A stretch of 64,000 nucleotides of DNA from NCBI RefSeq assembly GCF_006715975.1, contig NZ_VFOF01000001.1:1064001-1128000 (forward strand). The letters are read 5' to 3'. The stretch's first letter is position 1; each line of letters begins with the position of its first letter. The stretch is from Zymomonas mobilis (GTDB taxonomy: Bacteria; Pseudomonadota; Alphaproteobacteria; Sphingomonadales; Sphingomonadaceae). Positions 43,455 to 52,969 of the stretch are shown here, one piece after another. The notes under the pieces are model-generated. The model searched no databases, was not told the origin of the DNA, and saw only the letters and a program-made list of their open reading frames with translations. Position numbers and translations under genes: made by a program.

Positions 43455-44612
43455 ATGCGAGATAATTTATTGCCTAATTATCTTCTCCATAGCCTGCCAG
43501 TTTCTATCCAGACAATGCTTGTTCTCTGTCTTTGTGTTCTGGTGAGCCTTACCGCCTATCGTTTTATTTTACGTCTCATTCGAGCCATTATTGAGAATAA
43601 AGAAAACCCGATTGCCGAGATATGGCTGAACAAGCTCGCTTCACCTTTCCGTTGGATATCCGGTCTAATCGGTATTTATGCCTCTCAGCAAATATTGCCT
43701 TTCGGTGAAGTCGGAGAAAATTTGCTAGGCCGGACAGAGGCCTTTGTTGTGCCTGCCATGGCGGGGTGGCTGGCTTTGGCATTGCTGCATGCCATTAGCG
43801 ATATCGTTGATATAAGAAGCAAACGGTCGGTCGAAGGCAATGAAAGCCGAAAGCTGGAATCCAGACGACGGCGCACTCGTATGTCGATTATGATGCGAGT
43901 CGGCTCCTTTCTTATTATCATGGTCACGCTTGGGATTATGATGATGACGATTCCAGCGGTGCGAAATATCGGCGTAACCCTTATGGCGTCTGCCGGATTG
44001 GTGGGTTTGGCCGTCGGTGCCGCCGCCCAGCCAATGCTTAAAAACTTGATTGCCGGCATTCAGGTTGCTTTTACCGAGCCAATCCGCATTGACGATTTGG
44101 TCATTGTTGAGACGGGCGATTGGGGTTGGATAGAAAAAATCACATTAACCTATGTGACTGTCCGTTTGTGGGATGAGAGACGCGTTATTGTGCCTCTGGC
44201 GCGCTTTTTGGAAGCGCCTTTTGAGAATTGGACGAGAGAAGCTGAGCAGCTAATTGGAAAAGTTTTTTTATATGTTGATCCTTTGGCCGATGTGGAGCGG
44301 CTGCGTGAGCATATGAAAAAAGTAGTTACTTCCAATGCTTTATGGGACGGTCGATCTTATATTTTACAAGTAAGTGACATGAAACCGGAATATATCGAGC
44401 TCCGATTATTGGCGACTGCAAGGGATGCGCCGTCCTCTTGGGATCTCTGTTGTGACATCCGTGAACAGATGTTGCGTTTCATTGCTGAGAACATGCCAGA
44501 GACCATTGCACACACAAGATTTACGATGCCGCCGCGTAAAAAACTTGATTTTTTGGTCGATGGGGTAGATGCAATTCAACGAACCCCTAAGGGAAATAAA
44601 GCAGGAGTCTAA
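43455..44612 (+). CDS. MscS-family mechanosensitive channel
   Basis: Inner-membrane channel that opens on membrane tension. Membrane helices occur at about 15-37, 70-90 and 140-165, then the pore helix and MscS signature ASAGLVGLAVGAAAQPMLKNLIAGIQVAFTEPIRIDDLV, followed by the beta domain VETGDWGWIEKITLTYVTVRLWDERRVIVPLARFLEAPFENWTR and the C-terminal mixed domain. 386 residues from ATG 43455. A TTG six codons earlier is an alternative. Its stop lies 1 base before the eda ATG, so some co-transcription with eda is possible. Confidence 0.9.
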   Translation: MRDNLLPNYLLHSLPVSIQTMLVLCLCVLVSLTAYRFILRLIRAIIENKENPIAEIWLNKLASPFRWISGLIGIYASQQILPFGEVGENLLGRTEAFVVPAMAGWLALALLHAISDIVDIRSKRSVEGNESRKLESRRRRTRMSIMMRVGSFLIIMVTLGIMMMTIPAVRNIGVTLMASAGLVGLAVGAAAQPMLKNLIAGIQVAFTEPIRIDDLVIVETGDWGWIEKITLTYVTVRLWDERRVIVPLARFLEAPFENWTREAEQLIGKVFLYVDPLADVERLREHMKKVVTSNALWDGRSYILQVSDMKPEYIELRLLATARDAPSSWDLCCDIREQMLRFIAENMPETIAHTRFTMPPRKKLDFLVDGVDAIQRTPKGNKAGV

Positions 44613-44613
44613 G

Positions 44614-45240
44614 ATGCGCGATATCGATTCCGTAATGCGCTTGGCACCGGTTATGCCGGTCCTGGTCATTGAAGATATTGCTGATGCAAAACCTATTGCA
44701 GAAGCTTTGGTTGCCGGTGGCCTGAACGTTCTTGAAGTAACGCTTCGCACCCCATGTGCTCTTGAAGCAATCAAGATCATGAAAGAAGTTCCTGGTGCCG
44801 TTGTTGGTGCTGGTACGGTTCTTAACCCAAAAATGCTCGATCAGGCTCAAGAAGCTGGTTGTGAATTTTTCGTTAGCCCGGGTCTGACCGCTGACCTCGG
44901 TAAGCATGCTGTTGCCCAGAAAGCTGCTCTGCTTCCGGGTGTTGCTAATGCTGCTGATGTGATGACGGGTCTTGATCTCGGTCTGAACCGCTTCAAATTC
45001 TTCCCAGCTGAAAACATTGGCGGTTTACCTGCCCTGAAGTCCATGGCTTCTGTTTTCCGTCAGGTTCGTTTCTGCCCGACCGGTGGTATCACCCCGACCT
45101 CAGCTCCGAAATATCTCGAAAACCCATCCATCCTTTGCGTTGGTGGTAGCTGGGTTGTTCCGGCTGGTAAGCCAGACGTGGCAAAAATCACTGCTCTCGC
45201 TAAAGAAGCTTCTGCTTTCAAGCGCGCAGCTGTTGCCTAA
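44614..45240 (+). CDS. eda: 2-keto-3-deoxy-6-phosphogluconate aldolase
   Basis: Entner-Doudoroff class I aldolase that splits KDPG into pyruvate and glyceraldehyde-3-phosphate, the main glycolytic route in Zymomonas. 208 residues matching the Zymomonas Eda I know: Glu41 and Arg45 (LEVTLRTP), Schiff-base Lys128 (RFKFFPAENIGG), phosphate loop PTGGITP and CVGGSW. Start ATG 44614 behind CAGGAG. Synonymous codons look strongly biased (GCT, GGT, CTG, AAG pattern), as expected for a highly expressed gene and unlike mscS just upstream. Terminator at 45267-45297. Confidence 0.98.
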   Translation: MRDIDSVMRLAPVMPVLVIEDIADAKPIAEALVAGGLNVLEVTLRTPCALEAIKIMKEVPGAVVGAGTVLNPKMLDQAQEAGCEFFVSPGLTADLGKHAVAQKAALLPGVANAADVMTGLDLGLNRFKFFPAENIGGLPALKSMASVFRQVRFCPTGGITPTSAPKYLENPSILCVGGSWVVPAGKPDVAKITALAKEASAFKRAAVA

Positions 45241-45266
45241 TAGCGCAATAGAATTTGCCTCAAAGG

Positions 45267-45297
45267 CGCCGTCTGTTTTTAAACAGGCGGCGTTTTT
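45267..45297 (+). terminator. Terminator after eda
   Basis: CGCCGTCTGTTT (45267-45278) and AAACAGGCGGCG (45281-45292) form a 12-bp stem with one wobble and a tiny loop, followed by five T. Confidence 0.93.
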
Positions 45298-45536
45298 GTA
45301 TTTTGGGGAAGGGCGCCTTTATTCTTGGCCATTCTCTTTAGACAAATAATGTGATGCTAGTCTTCTAACCGAAATATAATTTTTATCTGGCAGAGCATCC
45401 AAAAAAGAAAAAACCGATTCTATAATCAGGCATTATCCGCTTATAAAAAGATCATATTTTCAAGCCCCAAAAGACGATATCCATCGAAAGCGGATATAAT
45501 AAAGAAACTTTTTTAGATATTACCCGTTCCTTGTTT
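45298..45536. other. Spacer between eda terminator and msrA
   Basis: About 240 bases of A/T-rich sequence. No gene seen. It should contain the msrA promoter. A TATAAT occurs at 45495-45500 close to the start codon, but no matching -35 is obvious. Confidence 0.4.
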
Positions 45537-46067
45537 ATGGATGAACAAGCGATACTAGCCGGTGGCTGTTTCTGGTGCATTGAAGCTATTTTCAAAGATA
45601 TTATCGGAATAATATCCGTTGAAAGTGGTTATATCGGCGGAACGGTACCCAATCCCAGTTATGAACAGGTCTGCGAAGGCAAAACCGGACATGCTGAAGC
45701 CGTGCGTTTGGTTTTTGATTCCAGCCAGATCAGCTATGCTGATATTCTCGATATATTTTTCGATATTCATGACCCAACGCAGCTTAATAGGCAGGGGGAT
45801 GATGTTGGCATCCAATATCGTTCTGCGATATTTCCATTGAATAACGAGCAGGAACATCTTGCCCAAGATGCGATTGTTAAAGCGCAAGCCCATACTCAAA
45901 AACCGATTGTGACAAAGATCGAGCCTGCTAGCGTCTTTTATCCGGCAGAAGCCTATCATCAGGATTATTTCTACCAAAAAGGCTCAGGAAACAATTATTG
46001 TGCCCTTGTTGTGGCACCTAAAATTGCCAAATTTCGCAAGAGCTACAGGGATAAATTAAAACAATAG
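45537..46067 (+). CDS. msrA: Peptide methionine sulfoxide reductase A
   Basis: Repairs the S-epimer of methionine sulfoxide in proteins. The catalytic site is GCFWC (Cys11 nucleophile, Cys14). Conserved segments [46 protein letters not shown] and [12 protein letters not shown] are all present, and a distal Cys in GNNYCALVV may be a resolving residue. I chose the ATG at 45537 over a TTG two codons earlier. 176 residues. Convergent with the Sua5/TsaC gene. Confidence 0.96.
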   Translation: MDEQAILAGGCFWCIEAIFKDIIGIISVESGYIGGTVPNPSYEQVCEGKTGHAEAVRLVFDSSQISYADILDIFFDIHDPTQLNRQGDDVGIQYRSAIFPLNNEQEHLAQDAIVKAQAHTQKPIVTKIEPASVFYPAEAYHQDYFYQKGSGNNYCALVVAPKIAKFRKSYRDKLKQ

Positions 46068-46116
46068 CCTCAAATGAACGAATTTTTTATCCCTGTCCTT
46101 TTGACCTGATCGCTTA

Positions 46117-47084
46117 TTAATTTCTGGGGGCCGCTGCGCGTCCCAAACGGTCATTGATGGCTTTTCCGATGCCGTTAAGCGGAATGGGGGCAATGGCGAT
46201 GCGTGCGTAGCCGCTTTTTTCGGCCTTATGGAGGGCTGAAAATAAATTGGCCGCCGCTTCGGTTAAATCGCCTGATGATGACAAATTATCATCGCCTGTA
46301 ATCTTTCCAAAACCGATATGCCATTCATCTTCGTCTTTTTTTGAAACATCTAATCGCACAGGTTGAGATGGGGCATAATGGCTGGCCATTTGTCCGGGGG
46401 CGACTGGATTTTGTCCGTTCGCTTTATATTCTACGATTGGCAAATGGGTCGCCGCTGCGATCTGTTCTGTGGTGATAGGCCCCGGTCGTAATATTTTTAT
46501 TTCATCCGCTTCGACAGAAATAATCGTAGATTCGATTCCTTTATCAGAAACACCCCCATCAAGAATGGCCGCGATTTTTCCATCGAGGGAATCTTTTACG
46601 TGAAGAGCCGTTGTTGGACTGATCGAACCGCTTTTATTGGCGGAAGGGGCCGCTAAAGGGCAGCCACAGATTTTGAGCAATTCCCGAATAACGGGATGAG
46701 ACGGCATTCTGACCGCAACTTTATCCAAACCTGCGGTCACAATAGAGGCAATTTTCGCTTCTTTTTTAAAGGAAGCACCAATGTCAAAGCACCCGGCCAA
46801 AATTTATCCGCTAAAGCCAAAGCGTCTTCATTGAATTCTGCGATATGCTCGGCCTGCGTCCTATCCGCGACGTGAACGATTAAGGGATTGAAGGACGGAC
46901 GACCTTTTGCCTGATAAATGCGGGCGACCGCTTCGCCGGATAACGCATCCGCCGCAAGGCCATAAACCGTTTCAGTCGGAAGGGCGACCGGATAGCCTTT
47001 CCGAATCAGTTGCACTGCCTTTTCAATGCCTTTTGGGTCACAGGGCAGGATTATAGTTTCAGTCGGAGAAAAAAACGCATTCAT
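46117..47084 (-). pseudogene. Sua5/TsaC-type L-threonylcarbamoyladenylate synthase split by a -1 frameshift
   Basis: Makes the TC-AMP intermediate for tRNA t6A37. The N-terminal part (47084 to 46737, 115 residues) holds the YrdC domain: PTETVYGLAADAL, IYQAKGRPSFNPLIVHV, KFWPGALTLVLPL. The rest of YrdC and the Sua5 C-domain lie in the -1 frame down to 46117 (RMPSHPVIRELL, PLAAPSANKSGSISPTTA, SHYAP). The frames meet at A AAA AAG (plus 46761-46767). A -1 slip there reads ...LPLKKEAKIASIV, the expected junction. Either one A was lost from the run or recoding is used. The activity is normally essential, so a simple dead gene is unlikely unless another copy exists. An inverted repeat TGACCGCA/TGCGGTCA follows 21 bases beyond the heptamer. 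Confidence 0.85.
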
Positions 47085-47260
47085 CCTTTTCGGCTATCCT
47101 CTGTCTGTTCGTTCTGCAAGTTTTCCCTATTTATCTGGCAAAAATCTTTTCTTTTTCGTGATCACAGACGCCATTTCCCTCTAATTAAAAAATAAACATA
47201 TAAACACATCTTTATATTTAGCTTGACCTTTGCCTCCTGATCGGAGAGCAAGAGGAAGGA

Positions 47261-47436
47261 TTAAGGTTCTTTGTTGCTAACAAAGCTAAGAGGGAAACTG
47301 GTGAAAAAAGATTTTTTAAAGCCAGTGCTGCCCCCGCAACTGTAAACGGCGAGCAAAGATCATTGTGCCACTGATATTGCAATATCGGGAAGGCCGATCT
47401 GAGGCGATGAACCGTAAGTCAGGAGACCTGCCTTAA
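47261..47436 (+). promoter_or_regulatory. Cobalamin riboswitch upstream of metE
   Basis: Conserved core GCTGCCCCCGCAACTGTAA (from 47327), then GTGCCACTG (47365), CGGGAAGGCCGAT and GTCAGGAGACC (from 47418). TTAAGG (47261-47266) pairs with CCTTAA (47431-47436) as P1. Its target metE encodes the B12-independent methionine synthase, so B12 should switch it off. A long hairpin follows (47453-47489). Confidence 0.95.
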
Positions 47437-47452
47437 ACCAGTCATCCATCCA

Positions 47453-47498
47453 TCAATTTTGAAAGCTGAAAAACGGCTTTCGAAATTGACTTCTTTTC
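47453..47498 (+). terminator. Expression-platform hairpin of the metE riboswitch
   Basis: TCAATTTTGAAAGC (47453-47466) pairs with GCTTTCGAAATTGA (47476-47489), 14 bp with one wobble, 9-base loop, then CTTCTTTTC. It ends about 16 bases before the metE start region. It could act as a ligand-dependent terminator. The U-tract is interrupted, so control of translation is also possible. Confidence 0.6.
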
Positions 47499-47513
47499 GG
47501 GGTTGAAGAGAAA

Positions 47514-49793
47514 ATGAGCGTTACCATTGCTAATTTGGGTTTCCCAAGAATTGGCCCGCATCGCGAACTGAAATTCGCGCTTGAGAGCTTCTGGGGTGGC
47601 CGTAGCAGCGAAACCGAGCTGAAAGAAACAGCCGCTTCCCTGCGTCGCGAAACTTGGTTGAAACAGAAAAATCTTGGAATCGACTATATTCCGAGCAATG
47701 ATTTTTCTTTTTACGATCACGTCCTTGATACCACGGTGATGTTAGGTGCCGTGCCGGAACGTTATGGCTTCAAGGGTGGAAAAGTTGATCTTGCCACTTA
47801 TTTCGCCATGGCTCGCGGTACGACCTCCGCTGAAAACAGCGTAACCGCCATGGAAATGACCAAATGGTTCGACACCAATTATCATTATATGGTGCCTGAA
47901 TTAGTCAAAGGTCAGAAATTCAGCCTCGCTTCTACCAAGGTTTTAGATCTTTATAACGAAGCCAAAGAAGCCGGTATCGAAACCCGTCCGGTTATTCTGG
48001 GTCCGGTTACATGGTTGAGCCTTGCCAAAGGTCGCGATGTCGATTCGTTCGATTATCTCGATGACGTTCTGGCTATTTACACCGAAGTTTTGACGAGCCT
48101 TGCCAAAGCCGGTGCAAAATGGGTTCAGATCGACGAACCTGCTCTTGTCCTCGATTTAAATGACAAACAGCGCGCAGCCTACAAAAAGGCTTATGACGTT
48201 TTGTCAAAAGCGGGTCCATCTTTGATGCTGACCAGCTATTTTGGTCGTGTCGCCGAAAACATGGATCTTGTAACCTCTTTGCCGGTTGCTGGTCTGCATG
48301 TTGATTTGATCCGTGGCAGCGATGATTATGATACGCTGTTGCTAAAAGCTCGCCCTGACACGGTTCTGTCTTTGGGTGTGATTGACGGCCGTAATATCTG
48401 GCGCGCTGATCTGGATGCTTTGGTTGACTGGATTGAACCGCTTGCGGAAAAATATGATCTGGTTCTGGCACCGTCATGCTCTTTATTGCATGTTCCGGTT
48501 GACCTGAAAGCCGAAAAGAAGATTGATCCGGAAATTACGCAGTGGTTGGCTTTTGCTCAGCAGAAGCTGGAAGAACTGGCTGTTCTCAAAACCGCTTTGA
48601 ACAAAGGCCGGAATGAAGTTGCCAAAGAACTGGCGGCCTCAACCCAAGCGGCTAAAAACCGTCAGTCTTCACCGCGCATCCATAACGAAGCCGTTACCAA
48701 ACGTCTGGCTGCAATCACGCCGGATATGGCACAACGTCGCAATCCTTATCCGAAACGTGCTGCTGTCCAGCAGAAAGGCCTGAACCTTCCGCTTTATCCG
48801 ACAACGACTATTGGTTCTTTCCCGCAGACGTTAGAAGTTCGTCAGGCACGCGCTAAAAACCGTCGTGGTGAGTTGGATGATGCTGGTTACACGCAGTTCC
48901 TGCGTGAACAGACCGCAGCAACCATTCGTTGGCAGGAAGAAATCGGTCTGGACGTTCTGGTTCATGGCGAATTCGAACGTAACGACATGGTTCAGTATTT
49001 CGGCGAACAGCTGAACGGTTTTGCCTTCACCAATAATGGTTGGGTACAAAGCTACGGTTCACGTTGCGTCCGTCCGCCGATCCTGTTCGGTGATGTCACG
49101 CGTCCGAAAGCTATGACGGTTGACTGGTGGTCATTCTCCCAGAAGCAGAGCAAAAAGCCTGTTAAGGGTATGTTGACGGGTCCGGTTACCATCTTGAACT
49201 GGTCTTTCGTTCGTAACGATCAGCCACGTTCCGTTAGCTGCCGCCAATTGGCCTTGGCTATCCGTGACGAAGTGGTTGATTTGGAAACCGCTGGCGCAAA
49301 AATCATTCAGATTGACGAAGCCGCTTTACGTGAAGGTCTGCCTTTGCGTCGTGCAGAATGGCAAACCTATCTGGATTGGGCAGTCGAATCTTTCCGTTTG
49401 ACGGCTTCCGGTGTTCGGGATGACACGCAGATTCATAGTCATATGTGCTATTCTGAATTTAACGACATTCTGCCTTCGATCGCTGCGATGGATGCAGATG
49501 CGCTCTCCATCGAGACCGCTCGTTCGCAGATGGAATTGTTGCAGGCTTTCGCCAGCTATCAATATCCGAACCAGATCGGCCCCGGTGTGTATGACATTCA
49601 TTCACCCCGTATTCCGTCTGTTGAAGAAATGGTGAACCTCTTGCGTTTGGCTCGGAAGCATCTTCCGGCTGACCGCTTGTGGGTCAATCCGGATTGTGGT
49701 CTGAAAACCCGTCGTTGGGAAGAAGTGAAACCTTCTCTCTTAGCGATGGTTGCTGCCGCAAAAGAAATGCGGAAAGAAGAAAAATCTAAATAA
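47514..49793 (+). CDS. metE: B12-independent methionine synthase
   Basis: Transfers a methyl group from 5-methyltetrahydropteroyl-triglutamate to homocysteine. 759 residues, full length with N- and C-terminal barrels: GFPRIGPHRELKFALESFW at the start, then TTTIGSFPQT at the start of the catalytic half. Zinc ligands in the C-terminal barrel are His643 and Cys645 (HSHMCYSEF), Glu667 and Cys728 (VNPDCGLKTR). Controlled by the cobalamin riboswitch upstream and followed by a strong terminator. Presence of metH elsewhere is implied by this regulation but not shown here. Confidence 0.97.
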   Translation: MSVTIANLGFPRIGPHRELKFALESFWGGRSSETELKETAASLRRETWLKQKNLGIDYIPSNDFSFYDHVLDTTVMLGAVPERYGFKGGKVDLATYFAMARGTTSAENSVTAMEMTKWFDTNYHYMVPELVKGQKFSLASTKVLDLYNEAKEAGIETRPVILGPVTWLSLAKGRDVDSFDYLDDVLAIYTEVLTSLAKAGAKWVQIDEPALVLDLNDKQRAAYKKAYDVLSKAGPSLMLTSYFGRVAENMDLVTSLPVAGLHVDLIRGSDDYDTLLLKARPDTVLSLGVIDGRNIWRADLDALVDWIEPLAEKYDLVLAPSCSLLHVPVDLKAEKKIDPEITQWLAFAQQKLEELAVLKTALNKGRNEVAKELAASTQAAKNRQSSPRIHNEAVTKRLAAITPDMAQRRNPYPKRAAVQQKGLNLPLYPTTTIGSFPQTLEVRQARAKNRRGELDDAGYTQFLREQTAATIRWQEEIGLDVLVHGEFERNDMVQYFGEQLNGFAFTNNGWVQSYGSRCVRPPILFGDVTRPKAMTVDWWSFSQKQSKKPVKGMLTGPVTILNWSFVRNDQPRSVSCRQLALAIRDEVVDLETAGAKIIQIDEAALREGLPLRRAEWQTYLDWAVESFRLTASGVRDDTQIHSHMCYSEFNDILPSIAAMDADALSIETARSQMELLQAFASYQYPNQIGPGVYDIHSPRIPSVEEMVNLLRLARKHLPADRLWVNPDCGLKTRRWEEVKPSLLAMVAAAKEMRKEEKSK

Positions 49794-49816
49794 TATTATA
49801 TTATTTTAGATAATGG

Positions 49817-49859
49817 ATCGGGTGACGGAGAGCTTTTGGGTCTCCGCCGCCCGATTTTT
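49817..49859 (+). terminator. Terminator after metE
   Basis: ATCGGGTGACGGAGA (49817-49831) pairs with TCTCCGCCGCCCGAT (49841-49855), with two mismatches and a 9-base loop, followed by TTTTTA. Confidence 0.92.
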
Positions 49860-50064
49860 ATATATATCACTCAAAAAAACCTTTCATTTCAGACATATTT
49901 TTTCATTAGGTCTGCATATCGCGGTTGTTGCCAAGGCAGCCGGATAAAAATCATCCTTGCAAAAAAGATGATATTCTGTTCCCAAAGAAGCAGGGTAGGA
50001 AAATGGCATCTGGTCTTTCAAAGACCATTTTGCGCAAACTTCCGATTGTGTAAGGGGGGACAGC

Positions 50065-51561
50065 TTGTTGTCATCAGAGAATAGAACAGATCAAGAAAAA
50101 ACTATTTTAGGACACCCACCGGGGCTATTTTTGCTGTTTTTTACCGAGATGTGGGAAAGATTTTCATTCTACGGAATGAGAGCGCTACTGATATTTTATT
50201 TAACGAAGCATTTTCTTTTCAGTGACAATAAATCCTATACTATTTACGCGGCGTATACATCCTTAATTTATATTATGCCGGTTATCGGTGGTTTTATTGC
50301 TGATAAAATTTTGGGTGGCCGAAAAGCCGTTCTCTATGGTGCGGTTCTTATTACCATTGGCCATTTTTTGATGGGTTTTGAAGGAAATGGCGGCAATCAA
50401 GCTTTTGCCATTAATTGTTTCTATATCGCACTTGCCTTTATCATCGTCGGCACCGGATTTCTGAAAGGCAATATATCCGCCATTGTCGGCAGCCTTTACA
50501 ATAAAGATGACCTAAGACGAGATCCAGCCTTCACTATTTTCTATATGGGCATCAATCTTGGCGGCGCATTAGGGCCTTTGATCTGTGGCTATATTGGCGA
50601 AAGATATGGCTGGCGTTATGGCTTCGGTCTGGCTGGTGTTGGTATGGCCATTGGCCTTGCGATCTTTATTTTTTGCCGTCCGCTTCTGAAAGGGCGGGGT
50701 GAATCCGCCTATCCTGAAAAATTGTCGCAAAAAATCATGGGTATTTCGAAAGAAAATTGGACGTATATCCTTGGTCTTGTTGGCATCGTTTTTTCTGCTT
50801 TGCTGCTCAATTATCATGAAGTTGTCGGTCAATTGCTGGGTGTTATCGGTATTCTGTTGGTTGGCTATATTTTATACTGCGCCTTTCAATTACCCTCTGT
50901 TGCCCGTGACCGTTTGTTGGCAGCAATGTTGTTGATGATCGGATCGGTTATTTTCTGGTCTCTATTCGAGCAAGCTGGATCATCGCTCAATATGTTTACC
51001 GATCGCTACACCGATCGCCATATTGCGGGTATTGATATCGCGACATCCATGTTCCAGTCGCTTAATTCGATTTATATCATTTTGCTGGCGCCTTTAATGG
51101 CCGGATTTTGGACATTACTGAACAAATACAAGCTTGAACCTTCGAGCTTTTTTAAATTCGGCATGGGTTTGATCGGGCTCGGCATCGGCTTTTTAGTTCT
51201 GGTTGCTGGTGCACCGGCACATTCAAACCAGTTGATGCCTGTTATCTTTATTTTCCTGATTTATTTCTTCCATACGCTGGGTGAATTATGCCTGTCACCC
51301 GTCGGACTGGCGGCTATTACTCGATTATCACCCATGCATATGGCTGGGTTGATGGTTGGCACATGGTTTTTTTCAACGGCATTCGGTGAATATGGTGCTG
51401 GAATGATCGCCCAAATGACCAGCAGTGGCGGCGGCGATGGATTTCATACTATTCTGAATGTTTATTCTTCTATCGGCTGGCTTTCCGTTGTATTCGGCGG
51501 GGGTATATTCATCTTAACACCCTTCTTGAAAAGGCTGTTGCATGAGAATGAAGGCGAATAA
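50065..51561 (+). CDS. POT/PTR-family proton-coupled di/tripeptide transporter
   Basis: MFS-fold inner-membrane symporter of 498 residues with 12 to 14 helices. Signatures: LFFTEMWERFSFYGMRALLIFYL (the ExxERF proton-coupling motif), GGFIADKILGGRKAVLYGA, GTGFLKGNISAIVGSLY, FTIFYMGINLGGALGPLICGYIGERYGWRYGF and HTLGELCLSPVGLAAITRLSP. The start is TTG at 50065, or the adjacent TTG at 50068, behind GGGGGGA. Single gene after a 270-base spacer. It could supply peptide-derived amino acids. Confidence 0.93.
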   Translation: MLSSENRTDQEKTILGHPPGLFLLFFTEMWERFSFYGMRALLIFYLTKHFLFSDNKSYTIYAAYTSLIYIMPVIGGFIADKILGGRKAVLYGAVLITIGHFLMGFEGNGGNQAFAINCFYIALAFIIVGTGFLKGNISAIVGSLYNKDDLRRDPAFTIFYMGINLGGALGPLICGYIGERYGWRYGFGLAGVGMAIGLAIFIFCRPLLKGRGESAYPEKLSQKIMGISKENWTYILGLVGIVFSALLLNYHEVVGQLLGVIGILLVGYILYCAFQLPSVARDRLLAAMLLMIGSVIFWSLFEQAGSSLNMFTDRYTDRHIAGIDIATSMFQSLNSIYIILLAPLMAGFWTLLNKYKLEPSSFFKFGMGLIGLGIGFLVLVAGAPAHSNQLMPVIFIFLIYFFHTLGELCLSPVGLAAITRLSPMHMAGLMVGTWFFSTAFGEYGAGMIAQMTSSGGGDGFHTILNVYSSIGWLSVVFGGGIFILTPFLKRLLHENEGE

Positions 51562-51631
51562 CCTTATTATTTGTCCCTAATTCTGACAGCCGGAAGTCTT
51601 AAAGTTTGATCGGAAAGGATGGTAATCGCGT

Positions 51632-52969
51632 ATGTCACGGCAATATTTTGGAACGGATGGTATCCGCGGTTGCACGAACAAAGATCCGATGACAGCCGAT
51701 GTCGCTATGAGAGTAGGACAGGCCGCCGGTGCCTATTTCAAACGTGGGCAGCATCGTCATCGTGTTCTGATTGGTAAAGACACGCGATTATCGGGCTACA
51801 TGGTAGAATCTGCCCTGATGGCGGGTTTTACCAGTGTCGGTATGGATGTCGTCTTGGTAGGTCCATTGCCGACACCGGGGGTCGCGCTTTTAACCCGATC
51901 AATGCGTGCTGATCTTGGCGTGATGATTTCTGCCAGTCACAATCCTTTTTCCGATAATGGTATCAAGCTTTTTGGGCCCAACGGATACAAGCTGTCTGAC
52001 GAAGAAGAAAAAGCCATCGAAACCGCCATCGATCAGCCGCCGGTTCTGGCGGCTCCGGCGGATATTGGTCGGGCAAGACGTATCGATGATGCACAGGGAC
52101 GCTACATCCATGCGGTAAAATCTAGTTTTCCAGAAAGTTTGCGACTGGATAAGTTACGGCTGGTTTTGGATTGCGCCAATGGGGCTGCCTATCAGGTTGC
52201 TCCCGCCGTTTTATGGGAATTAGGCGCCGAAGTCATTACTTTAGGCGTGTCCCCCAATGGGTTGAATATCAACGACCATTGCGGCTCAACCGACACCTCT
52301 TCTTTGCAAGAGAAGGTGCTTGAAACACGAGCTGATCTGGGCATTGCCCTTGATGGGGATGCCGATCGTCTGATTATTGTCGATGAAAAAGGACAGATCG
52401 TCGATGGCGATCAGATCATGGCCTTGATCGCGACGTCAGCCCATAAACGCAATTTGTTGCAGGGGAATTCGCTTGTCGCGACGGTAATGTCCAATTTAGG
52501 ACTTGAGCGTCATTTGTCGAAATTGGGTATTCAGCTTCTTCGCACACAGGTTGGTGATCGTCATGTCGTCGAAGCCATGCGGGCAGGGGGATATAGCGTT
52601 GGCGGAGAACAATCTGGCCATATTATCCTGTCTTATCATGCGACGACTGGAGATGGTTTGGTTGCCGCGTTACAGGTGCTGGCCGATCTGGTGCAAAGCG
52701 ATAAAAAAGCAAGTGAATTACTGCATGTTTTTGACCCGTTACCCCAGCTTTTGAAAAATGTCCGTTATAGCAGTGGTCAGCCTCTTAAAGACGAAGCCGT
52801 TTGCGAAGCGATATCCGAAGCCGAAGAAAATCTGAAAGGCAAGGGACGTCTGTTAATCCGTAAATCGGGAACAGAGCCGTTAATCCGCGTCATGGCTGAA
52901 GCGGAAGACCCCGAACTTATTCATCAGATTGTCGATCATATATGTGAGACTGTACGTCGTGCCGCATAA
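51632..52969 (+). CDS. glmM: Phosphoglucosamine mutase
   Basis: Interconverts glucosamine-6-P and glucosamine-1-P on the path to UDP-GlcNAc. 445 residues, full length. The phosphoserine is Ser102 in ISASHNP. The metal loop is ALDGDADRL, the sugar-binding loop GGEQSGH, and the phosphate-binding loop [15 protein letters not shown]-terminal [11 protein letters not shown] is family-typical. It overlaps the start of thiD and is followed by rnhB, forming an operon. Confidence 0.97.
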   Translation: MSRQYFGTDGIRGCTNKDPMTADVAMRVGQAAGAYFKRGQHRHRVLIGKDTRLSGYMVESALMAGFTSVGMDVVLVGPLPTPGVALLTRSMRADLGVMISASHNPFSDNGIKLFGPNGYKLSDEEEKAIETAIDQPPVLAAPADIGRARRIDDAQGRYIHAVKSSFPESLRLDKLRLVLDCANGAAYQVAPAVLWELGAEVITLGVSPNGLNINDHCGSTDTSSLQEKVLETRADLGIALDGDADRLIIVDEKGQIVDGDQIMALIATSAHKRNLLQGNSLVATVMSNLGLERHLSKLGIQLLRTQVGDRHVVEAMRAGGYSVGGEQSGHIILSYHATTGDGLVAALQVLADLVQSDKKASELLHVFDPLPQLLKNVRYSSGQPLKDEAVCEAISEAEENLKGKGRLLIRKSGTEPLIRVMAEAEDPELIHQIVDHICETVRRAA

